From positions 1-11,048 of the forward strand of contig JAAMXP010002525.1 in assembly GCA_019693395.1 (NCBI GenBank): a stretch of DNA of 11,048 bases, in the 5' to 3' direction. The notes under the pieces were generated by a model. The model searched no databases. It was not told where the DNA came from and saw only the letters and a program-made list of their open reading frames with translations. A program made the translations under genes and the position numbers. How positions within the stretch are numbered: position 1 is the first letter of the stretch; each line of letters opens with the position of its first letter. Source of the stretch: Ettlia oleoabundans. Its lineage: Eukaryota; Chlorophyta; Chlorophyceae; Chlamydomonadales. Shown here piece after piece: positions 1-8,706 of the stretch.

Positions 1-1118
1 CCCCCACCTCGGAAACAACCACAAATTTCCTGCGTGCATGCGCAGACTGGACGTGCCTATGGCGAGCGTCCCCCGCTCACCATTGCTCCACACATTTATC
101 CTGAGCTGGAGGCCTTCATGTCCAAATGGCGTGCCTTTTTGAAGCCGCAGCACAACTTTCTGTTCAGTCAGTAAGTTATACAGGACTACAGCTCATAAGG
201 GGTGGCCACCAGCATGCTTCCTGGTGGTTGTGGGAGCTGGTCATAACTGTTCGCTAACTTACGATGGAAGTCCCACCGGCAAATGCCCACCATCTGCATC
301 CTTGGCTTTACAAGCTGCCTGTCATATGCATTTGGGTCTGAAACTGCAGGCGCAATGGCGAGCCATTGACGGACAAGTCGCTGTACAAGTGAGCCATGCC
401 GGTGGATTGCGCCTTGCTCCAGAAAAGGGCCCAAATTGCAAGGCGTGTAAACCTTGCCTGTCATCAGCATGTTATCAATGTGGTTGAGCGTGTGTGCCTG
501 CCTGTGGCCCCCCAGCAGCCAATCAGCATGCACCCGCTGTTCTGTGCACTATGCAGGATCTTCTGGACGACCGCATACCGCCTGACAGGCAAGCGCACCA
601 ACCCACACCTTGTTCGCGACAGCATCGTCACTTACCTGCGTGGCGGTGGCGCCACCGAGCGAGAGCTGGAGGTGAGGAGTACAGGTCATGATGTGCAATA
701 CTGGTGCATACTGGCACTGACTGTGCATTATCTGGTTGCCGTGCCATGTCTTGCCAACGCCTTGAAGCATCCGTCCAAATCTGCGACTCTTTCTGTGGGT
801 TTGCCACCCCTCCTCTTGCAGGCACTTGCGCTGTACATGGGGCATTCCATTGAGATGCAGCGCAGCACGTACGACCGCCGCACCAAGGAGCAAAAGGTGG
901 GTTGCCCAGGATTCTGCTGATGCAATATGTTCAAATGAGCCAGGCTGCATGAAAGGTTTTCTTCTTTTGCTGTAGCTGCCTGCACAGCCTGGCTGTAGCT
1001 TCAAATGCTGCTGCTGCGACCCCTACCTCTGCAGGTTGAGCCAGCAGTGGAGCTGCTGGCAGAGCTCAACCGCAGGGCCATGCTGTCGGCCAGCAGCGGC
1101 AGCGAGAGTGAGCAGTAA
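1..1118 (+). CDS. Tyrosine recombinase / phage-integrase-family protein, C-terminal part (5' end outside window)
   Basis: Members of this family cut and rejoin DNA through a tyrosine nucleophile; in algae they occur in Crypton- and DIRS-like elements and as free-standing genes. Proposed exons are 46-170, 557-671, 822-896 and 1035-1118 (TAA), with GT-AG introns; together they give 399 nt (132 residues plus stop) with matching phases. Visible core motifs in order are a linker ending in HNFLFSQ, the HxxR box as NPHLVRDS (His codon 606, Arg codon 615), the second His in YMGHS (codon 843), and the nucleophile Tyr in RSTYDRR (codon 870). The protein ends in a short acidic/Ser-rich tail. The frame is also open from base 1 to 45, so exon one could begin further left instead of at the CAG at 43-45. 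The first catalytic Arg and the Lys beta-hairpin should lie upstream. No terminal repeats or reverse transcriptase are visible, so element type is unresolved. The visible part is uninterrupted by stops or frameshifts. Family assignment is fairly sure; activity is not shown. Confidence 0.8.
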
Positions 1119-1963
1119 CAGGGACACTGTGGGCTCGGCTGCGCTCTTTGGTTGTGGCTCCATCTCATCAGCCTTGCTGGCGAAGCATTGGTCCAGCTCA
1201 CAGCGCCTTAGAACTGCTGTCCCCCAGCGCACCGTGCACGGGCCGGGCCCCCAGGCCCCCGACGCCACCATGCAACACATTATTCCCTTGATAGAAACCC
1301 ATACTCCCTCACTACATAACGAGCTTCTCCCATCTCTCCAAGGTCGTTGCTTAACCATCTTTCCTTGGAAGGAAGTCAAATGTCTGTTTCCCTTCCCTTC
1401 TGGTTTGCCCTCTGATTCCAGGGACTGAATGAGAGGTAGATATGTGAAGGAATAATATTGCTCGAAAGGTTTTCATTCATAAGTGTTACCAAGGAATGCA
1501 AACCGACCAATAAGCATCTTGGTTGCGGCCATGACCCTCCACTTGTGGGAAGCCTGCAGGTGCTCCCCTACTGGTTCCCATGGGAGCAAGTAGTAAGGCG
1601 GGGCTTTTTCCTATCCCGAAGTACGAGACATCCAGTCATGCGTTTCGTCACAATGCGAGTCAGAAGTACTTGTACGAACATGCAAGGTCCAGATGAGTGA
1701 AATCCGCCACCACTCTTGCCGCCGACCTGGGCGCCGCCGCTGTGCACGCTGGCGTTGCCAACTCAGCAAGGTAGACCCGGTAGACCCAGTCGTAGTCCCC
1801 ACATCCATCCTCAGAAACTATCCAACCAATTTTCGACCAGACACAACTGGGAGCCTCGAAGAGCTCCGGGCTGCGCTTTCTGGCCAGTGGTCTCCTGTAT
1901 TGCAGCTCCAACGTGCCACGAAGTTCTTGCACCCGTAATATAAACATAGTTGTGTAGACCGTA
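1119..1963. other. Intergenic region between recombinase and SCCPDH-like gene
   Basis: About 845 bp holding presumably the 3' UTR of the recombinase gene and the promoter/5' UTR of the next gene. Short open frames occur on both strands, but none carries a recognisable motif or joins to splice sites of a neighbour. The green-algal poly(A) motif TGTAA does not appear in the part I checked after the stop (1119-1460). A TATAAA at 1939-1944 lies only about 20 bp before the next ATG, too close to serve as an obvious TATA box for it. Confidence 0.6.
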
Positions 1964-4900
1964 ATGGCGCAAGCTAGAGCCTTCGACGTGGTGGTTTGGG
2001 GTGAGTCGCCATTTGCCCACCATGGGCTCCCTATTTTTGCCGGACTGAACTCTGTTCTTCGTTGGCAAGCAAGAGGGATCGACAGCGGCTGGTTGCAGTT
2101 CACGAGGCGCATTTGGCAGCTGCAGCCTACCTTGCACTGTAGTCACGCTGCGGGCTGCAGGCGATGAATACACCAGGTTCATTTTTGCTGCTGCAGGTGC
2201 CACCGGGTTTACTGGCCGGTTGGTGGCAGAGCACCTTGCCAGGGACTACAAGAGCAACGTAAAATGGGCCATTGCAGGGCGCAGGTGGGTGGCCGGGGCG
2301 GCGGCCCTGGCAGGGAGTTGCCTGCACCAATGCATCAAGTAGCTTCCCGCTGGCGGCAACCCATCCTGTCCCATCCCAACCATTTCCAAGGTGCCTGGTT
2401 GTGCGCAGCCAGGAACGGCTGGAGAAGCTGCGGCTTGAGCTGAGCGAGCAGTACGGGAAGGAGTTGCGGGAGGTGCCCATCCTGCTGGGGAACCTCAAGG
2501 ACCAGGTGGGCAGTTGGCAGTGGGTGGTGGGTGTTAAAAGAGTGCCTGCCAGCTGTGGGGCTGGTGCTGCGTCTCTTAGGTGATTACAACCGGCTTCTTC
2601 AATGTTTTAACGGCCACGTTGACCTTGCTGCACCACTATCCAGGTGCAGTGTATGCCATGTTTCTCTGCCCCAAGGCCCTCACCCCTGCCTTTGGCTTGT
2701 CGCTGCATCATTTCTTGCACGTCCGCGCCCGCTGCGCAGGCCAGCCTTGATAGCATAGCGGCACAGACCAAGTGTCTACTGAGCACAGCAGGCCCCTTTG
2801 CACTGTACGGCACGCCAGTTGTGGATGCAGCTATGCGCTCCGGGACCCACTATGTTGATATCACGGGTGGGCAGGCATGCTGCATGGGTGACCTTGTTGG
2901 GACCATATTTTGGCAGCACTGCTGCTTTTCTGTGCCGCCACGATGATGGTTCTGCTTCCCTCCCGGCTTGCAATATCGACAGCTGTGCTGGTATCTGCCC
3001 TGCTGTCTACAGCATGGCCTCCTTGGCATGCATCCACCCCACATGGCTGTTTTGCTCTCCTCTTCCTCCCTACAGGCGAGACCCCCTGGGTGTCTAAAAT
3101 CATTGCGGCCTATCATGATAAGGCAGCGCGCAAGGGCGTACGCATCGTGCCCTGCTGCGGATTTGACTCCACCCCCTTTGATCTGGGGTGAGCCAATGCA
3201 TGGCTAAGGTTGGGGGTCAAGTAAGCAGCATGCATGCATGCGTGTTTGCATGTTGCATGCAGTCGGCCCTGCCGCTCAGTCACAACAGCATCCTCATACA
3301 TGCCGCCCAAACGACATGCCGTGTCTTTTCCGCTTGCCTGCCCCGGTTCTTCAGTGCTCTGTTGGTGGTCGAGCACATGAAGCAGCGTCTGGGAAAACAG
3401 CCATGTAAGGTGCTGAATGTGGTGGTGGGCAGCAAGGGCGGCGTGTCAGGCGGCACCATTGCCAGGTGAGGCATAGCTGGGGCTTGGCGTTCAAGCCCTG
3501 CTACTATTACGCAACTTTTTGGCAGAGACAGAGGCGTGGCTGCAGCGCGGGTCCTGTGACGGCAGCCAACTTAAGCCGGTGGCTTTTCTCGCTGCCAATT
3601 GTGTTGCAGTGGCATGAATGCCTTCGTTGAAATGAAGCAAGATCCGACCATCAAAGGTATGGTAGTGATGCACCGTGAACTGCTATTTGGACGTATGCTG
3701 CTTTTGCTGTGCCCCGTTGATTTTTACCTCCCATGCGAGTCATATCGCCTGCTTCGACCAGCCTGCTGCTGCAGCTCCACAACAGAATCGCCCCAGTGTT
3801 TGGCCCCTGCCTGGCTATATCCACATCTGCTTTCTGCTAAACCCGGTTTTTGCCTCCGCCTGTACCTGATTCTTCAGCCAGCGATGTGTACAGCCTTGTC
3901 CCGCCTGAGGCACGCGGCAATGATGGCAATTTTTGGGGGGTGGAGTGGAGCAGCGAGTTGGGCAAGTACCTGGCGCCCTTTGTGATGCAGGTGCGAGGGT
4001 GGTGGGGTTTGGTTAGGGACGTGGTTATGACTGGTGTGAGACTAGTGTGGAACTGGTGCTGTTGTGCGACAGGCTAGAATTGAGATGCTGGTGTTCTAGT
4101 GAGTAAGTCTGGCAAGTACCCTCAACAGGCTATTCATACGGATTTGCTTCATCTCCTTTACCCGTATGGCTGGTGCAGTCCCAGCCCATGCAGCGCGTCT
4201 CCCCATTCCTGCTTCTGCCGGTGCATGCTATCTGTGAGCGCAGCTTGCTTCAACACCCCCTGTCATGCCTACCTTTGCTGACGCAGGTCTGCAACAACCG
4301 CGTGGTGCACCGCTCCAACTACCTTAACAAGTATGATGGAGGCAGCCATGAGTTCCGGTATCAGGAGGCAATTGCTGCACCCAGCTGGCTGATGGCCAGG
4401 GCGGTGCAGCTAGGCACTATGGCAGTTGGGCTGGCCATGAGCCAAACTTGGCTGCACCCGCTGCTAAAGAAGATACTGCCGGCGCAGGGAGAGGTGAGCA
4501 GGAACGGTTCGGGGGGACAGGCGGGGCTGGAACATGATTCTGTCCGTTGGTTGTTGTTTCTCGAGTGGAAGCCACACTGGCGCCAGCCTGGCGCACTGGC
4601 GCATGGAACTTTTGAGCCCCTTGTTTCTGTGGTTCTGTGGTTCATGCTGCAAATGCATGCTCCCCATCCAAGTTTCTCCCCGGCCTTCACAGGGTCCCTC
4701 GAGAGACCTCATGCTGAATGGACACTTTACAAACAGGTGGGCAGCACACAGGGCACTGCCCAGCCAAACCTGTTACGGTGTTGAGGCACCAGACACAGGC
4801 GGGGTAGAAAACGTTGCATGCGGTTTGTAGTTTGTTACGGGCTGGCGCTGATATATCTGTTCGTGAACTCTGCAGGGTTCTTGGGTGGACGCGGGAGGAA

Positions 4901-5445
4901 GGCGGCGCGGCTCCCAGCATTGTGCAGGCGGAGGTTGGGGACCCTCATCGCGACGGCGGCTACTGGGGCACAAGCCGCATGGTGGGTTGATGCCGGAGAG
5001 CTGCGTTTGCTTGCTGGCACGGCGGGGCTGGCAGGCAGGCAGTAGGAGGCATATGCTTTAGTGCGGCCGCACTTGCCACTGACTGTTATTTAATTGCTGA
5101 CTGACAAACTTCCTCGTCCATTCATCCCTTGTTGTCACCCTCGCAGCTGCTGGAAGCTGCGCTGTGCCTGGCTCTACAGCAGAAGGAACTGGATGCATCC
5201 AAGGAGCTGCAGAAGGGCGGAGTGCTGACCCCTGCCTCAGGTACGCCAGCAGGCTGCAGCAGCTGCTGCTGGGCAGCTGTCTTGGGGGCCTCATTGTGGT
5301 GGCAAATGGCGGTTAGGAAGCTCGTTAATGCACTGTCGCTGCACTTGCCGGGTGCCTTGCAGCCATGGGCATGGCGCTGGTTGAGCGGCTGCGCAAGGCG
5401 GGGATGACTTTCAAGATTCTGGAGGATGACATCACCAAGGCTTGA
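1964..5445 (+). CDS. SCCPDH: Saccharopine dehydrogenase-like oxidoreductase (SCCPDH family), complete, 13 exons
   Basis: Exons: 1964-2000, 2197-2284, 2409-2505, 2740-2866, 3076-3187, 3355-3465, 3610-3656, 3878-3990, 4287-4493, 4693-4736, 4876-4981, 5147-5240, 5363-5445 (TGA). All introns are GT-AG, every phase joins, and the sum is 1266 nt: 421 residues, close to the usual 430-450 for the family. The N-terminal Rossmann motif is VVWGATGFTGR (GxxGxxG at residues 13-19), followed by AGRS near residue 40. Further family signatures are STAGPFALYG (about 89-98), HYVDITGE and CCGFDSTPFDLG (about 143-154), the Gly-rich SKGGVSGGT near 180, a hydrophobic stretch at about 276-296, and GGVLTPASAMG near the C-terminus. 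Family knowledge: animal SCCPDH is found on lipid droplets and in mitochondria, a plant homologue exists, and mycobacterial relatives act as trans enoyl reductases; true saccharopine dehydrogenase activity should not be assumed. The ATG was chosen because the Rossmann strand begins directly after it. No organelle targeting peptide is evident. It is intact and has no functional link to its neighbours that I can see. Confidence 0.93.
3226..3260. repeat. GCATGC/TGCATG simple repeat in an intron
   Basis: Overlapping TGCATGCATGC units followed by two more TGCATG copies, inside the fifth intron of the SCCPDH-like gene (3188-3354). It is self-complementary and probably a low-complexity expansion with no coding role. 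Confidence 0.6.
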
Positions 5446-6014
5446 GAGGATGGATGAATTTACCGCCCCCGTGCAAGAGATGCCCGCTGGCTCCTTCCCT
5501 CCTCGAGTTGGCAATTTATGCCGTCGGTGTGCGCCGCCATTCAACCATGGCATAGGGCCGCCATTGCGGCGTCCCTTAGTGTGCTGTGTTGATTTGATCT
5601 TGAGATCACAGCTTGGTATAACTCTAGTCCAGGTACCCCATCCATCCCTGGTATGATCCAGCTGCAGCTAGCGCTTAGGAGTAGCGCCGCCAGATGTCCA
5701 TGTGAAGACGGTGCCTGGAAAAAGCACTCACTCCGCAGCTGAATGCTAGTGATCCATAAACTACTAGGGGTACCAGAGCTCCCCTCTAAAGCTTGGGGAC
5801 TCCTGGGTGGACAAGCAGTACGACCGCTTGCCGTGATGCCGCGCTCGCTGCCGGTAAGGCACCCTGACAAAATGTCGCCGTAACGCTGCAGTCTCCGTGT
5901 GGTCGTTTCGGGACCCTGCCGGTCTTGGAGGCTCCGAGACATGCTCAACTCTGCGCCGGTTTTACGTGTCGCTCGCGCCGACTAGCATGCAAAAGGCTGA
6001 AGTCGTGCTCATGG
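5446..6014. other. Intergenic region between SCCPDH-like gene and kinase pseudogene
   Basis: About 570 bp holding the 3' UTR of the oxidoreductase gene and whatever remains of the promoter of the kinase remnant. I found no AATAAA or TGTAA poly(A) motif. A minus-strand open frame at 5541-5948 has no recognisable domain or hydrophobic signal and is not called. A plus-strand frame open at 5897-6142 overlaps the signal-peptide exon in another frame and is a shadow. Confidence 0.55.
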
Positions 6015-8467
6015 ATGCAGAGGGCATACCCGCTCATCGCCTGCTTGCTTCTGGCAGCAGTGGTGGGGACAGGTGGCAGCGGCAGCACAGTGTCTGCTGT
6101 GCAGTTGCACATAAACTGTGGTGTGATGTTGTTGTCATATAGTTCAGAGATGCTCATGTGTCAACCGCTCCAAGTAAACTGATAGATGCCATGTCTGCCT
6201 GCAGGAAATTGCAAGGTGTCTCCAAGCGGCGCAATGTACTGGGGTGAGTGGATCAGGCAGCATGCTGCCATGAGCCCTCACCTCCCAACATTTACATACC
6301 GTATCACGAGCTAAATTGTGTCCCAATGGTGCAGATCAGCTCTTTTCAAGAGACTAGGCAACCACTCTGCCGTGCCGGTGCCCTTCCCTGGCCAGGAGGG
6401 CCCCTATGTCGCATTTGCAGCAGGAGAAGCTCATGCCTGCGGGCTGCTGTCAAATGGTACAGCCATGTGCCTGGGTTCAAATGAAGCAGCCAGCTGGGCA
6501 CGCTAGCAACGCTTGCTACCATTACATCATCGTCAGTTTTCGCTGCAGACACACTAGAGCAAGGTGGGTTGCAGCTTCCAGAGAAGGCCTTGAGAGAGTT
6601 GGAGGAGGTGCGCATCCACCTGTGGCTGCGGCAGCTTGGCACATGCTGGGGCGACAGCTTGTGGGTTGGGCAGCGCTTGATTGTCTCGCATGGTACTTGT
6701 GGCTTTGCCTTCGGTGAGACCGCCCCAGTGCTGCCGCTCACTGCCCCGCAGGAGGCCGTGGTGATGGCACGGTTGAGGCACCCCAACATTATTGGGTTCA
6801 TGGGCATGTGTGCCCTGCCACCCTGCATACTGACAGCGTACTGCGGGATTGGCTCGCTGTATGATGTGATGAAACTGGCCAGCCAGCAGCCGGAGCTGGC
6901 CGCCAAGCTGACTTGGCAGCGGCGACTCAGCTCGGTGAGTTGTTTTATACCGGCAGTAATCGGAGGGGATAGCCGGTTGCCACTGGGAGGTACCTAACTA
7001 CCCTAGGACAAAGTTGGGCTCACTTGGTGCAATGGTTACATATGAACAAGCAGGCTGTTGATGCTGCAACCGGTCTGCTGTATCCGCACCACCGCTCCCT
7101 GCCCATCATCCATCGCGACGTCAAGTCCACGGATCTCCTGGTACCGCCTGCTGTGCATGGCTTGCTTCAGGTCATGGGGCACAGCGTGCATGACACTTTT
7201 TTTCAATTCTCAGCCACTGACCGGTTGCAGCGGTCCTGATTTAGGCCTGATCTACTTGACTGTGATTGCCCATCACCCTCCCTCGACCCTTCTCTTGCTC
7301 CTTGGTGCCACCTTGCTGTGCAGGTGGATCAGCATTGGCGCCTGAAGGTGAATCGCATGCCCTCATGTCGTGTGAACAGTCAGCGGGCAAGAGCAGTGCT
7401 CTGTGCTGTCTCGACCGTGCAGTGCATCCCTGATTTCATGCACACCCTGTGTGGATTTCAGTGGTAATCCATTGCAGACCTGTTTTGCCGCTACTTCGCC
7501 CAGTCTCAATTGCAATCGCTATTCTATGCAGGTATCTGAGCTAGGCCTGAGCAAATTCTTGGAGGGAATGCAACAGGACGACGCCTCATCTGCAGGGGTG
7601 ACCAACCCCAAGTGGCTGGTGCGCACCCTGCCGCCTGCCTGCCTGCCTGCCCGCCCAACTGCCTGCCTACTGAACTATCTCTCAGATCTCCCATGCGTGC
7701 ACCACCTGCTGAGTTCTGCTGGATACTCCTGCTGCCGTCCCCATCATCTGCTGTTATTATCAATAGGTTGCTGCAACATCGAGTACCAACGTGTCCAGCT
7801 GGCACCCATAAGCAGGCTCCTGAGGTGCTATGCCAGTGCAGTCTCCGATGTGTTCAGCTTTGGTGTGGTGATGTGGGAGCTGCTGACATGGCAGCTGCCC
7901 TGGAGGTTAAAACACCCTTCAAGGTGCAGCCATGCTGGGCTCTTGACTTTGGGCCTCTTTCTGCCACATGCCTAGAACACCTGCCTGCGTGCCCACTTGC
8001 CTTCCTGCTTGCCTGTTTGCAATGTGATGCTGGCATCTGCTGCTTTATCCAAAGACATATGCACCACTTGCACCACTCTGGCGCTGTGAGACTGCAAGCA
8101 CGGTGATCCAGGAAGGCAGGCTGGAGGTGCCGCCCCCAGAGTCACTGCCGGTACCACATCACCTTGGAGCATGTCTAGAGCAGTACTGCCAGATCATGAG
8201 GTGTGCTGTGATCCTTCTCATGCTAGGATGCTGTGCTCCACCCGGTCTGCCGCTGAAGCGCTACGCCCCAACCACCGTTTGAACATAGCAAACATGCTGC
8301 CACCTCCAGTGCAATGCTGCAGGGAGTGCTGGGCACAGCAGCAGGGCGATCGGCCCACCATTGCTGCTGTGATCCCACGCCTGCGCACGCTGTTGGATCA
8401 CCTCCATATATTCGGTAGTGATGTGAAGGCGGTTAGCGGCAGAGGAAACAGCAACGCTGAATCGTGA
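6015..8467 (+). pseudogene. Decayed receptor-like kinase: signal peptide, RCC1-like repeat, TKL-type kinase lacking its N-lobe
   Basis: Reconstructed exons: 6015-6072, 6205-6243, 6340-6607, 6752-6934, 7054-7140, 7324-7347, 7532-7618, 7816-7923, about 8091-8200 (acceptor uncertain) and 8323-8467 (TGA). Exon 1 encodes a signal peptide (MQRAYPLIACLLLAAVVGTG). Exons 2-3 encode RCC1-like beta-propeller sequence (SPSGAMYWG, AAGEAHACGLLSNGTAMCLGSN in two halves), as in extracellular domains of some receptor kinases. The kinase part then starts at helix C (ALRELEE, VVMARLRHPNIIGFMG) and continues through GSLYDVM, IIHRDVKS, GLSKFLEG, NPKWLAPEVL, SDVFSFGVVMWELLTW, EGRLEVPPPESLP and ECWAQQQGDRPT, typical of plant/algal TKL (RAF-like) kinases. 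There is no Gly-rich loop, no VAVK lysine and no membrane segment. DFG reads ELG (7538-7546), the HRDxxxxN Asn is Asp (7132-7134), and three frameshifts occur (near 6489, 7828 and 7903). These breaks make an active kinase very unlikely. Family is confident; individual remnant exon boundaries are partly inferred. Confidence 0.85.
7633..7668. repeat. (TGCC)n-like microsatellite in an intron
   Basis: Imperfect CTGC/TGCC tetranucleotide repeats directly after the donor at 7619 in the kinase remnant. A looser copy of the same low-complexity pattern lies at about 7981-8016, in the next intron. No function is implied. Confidence 0.6.
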
Positions 8468-8706
8468 ACAGACTGACATGGCCGTCCTCTATTGAATAAA
8501 ACCCACTGTAGCCCCTATTAATGTATCATAGATCAAAAACTTTGCGATTAACACTCCGTAACATAAATGCCAGAGCAGGCAGACCATGAAACTTTTGCAC
8601 ACAACTTCATGCAGGCTAGGAGAATGCATTGGGCAGCCTCTTCACAGGGTATACACGAGTCACACGTCACTCCAGGTGGCAGCGGAATCCATCAGGGTCA
8701 ATTCCA
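8468..8706. other. Convergent intergenic space
   Basis: About 240 bp between the stop codons of two convergent genes, so it should hold both 3' UTRs. Part of it (8501-8580) is AT-richer than its surroundings. No TGTAA or AATAAA was seen on the minus strand for the gene that ends at 8707. Confidence 0.5.
8495..8500 (+). terminator. Poly(A) signal AATAAA downstream of kinase remnant
   Basis: AATAAA occurs 28 bp after the TGA of the kinase remnant, a plausible 3'-end processing signal. Many green algae use TGTAA instead, so its role is uncertain, but position and strand fit. Confidence 0.45.

Noticed and set aside
353..368. Short perfect inverted repeat (CAATGGC / GCCATTG)
   Set aside because: Seven-bp arms inside an intron with no associated feature; expected by chance at this length.
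396..920. Long plus-strand open frame of 174 codons
   Set aside because: It is an exon pair plus read-through introns of the recombinase; only 557-671 and 822-896 match the family.
1939..1944. TATAAA as a promoter element for the SCCPDH-like gene
   Set aside because: Only about 20 bp upstream of the start codon, so transcription would begin at or after the ATG.
5758..5795. Cluster of KpnI-, SacI- and HindIII-like sites resembling a cloning polylinker
   Set aside because: Sites are spaced irregularly with ordinary sequence between, and nothing else suggests vector; probably coincidence.
5541..5948. Minus-strand open frame of 135 codons in the intergenic space
   Set aside because: No motif, no signal sequence and no splice partner; composition looks like chance.
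6015..6182. Exon 1 of the kinase remnant read through to a stop as a small secreted peptide
   Set aside because: The phase-1 donor at 6073 joins cleanly to the RCC1-like exon at 6205, which explains it better.
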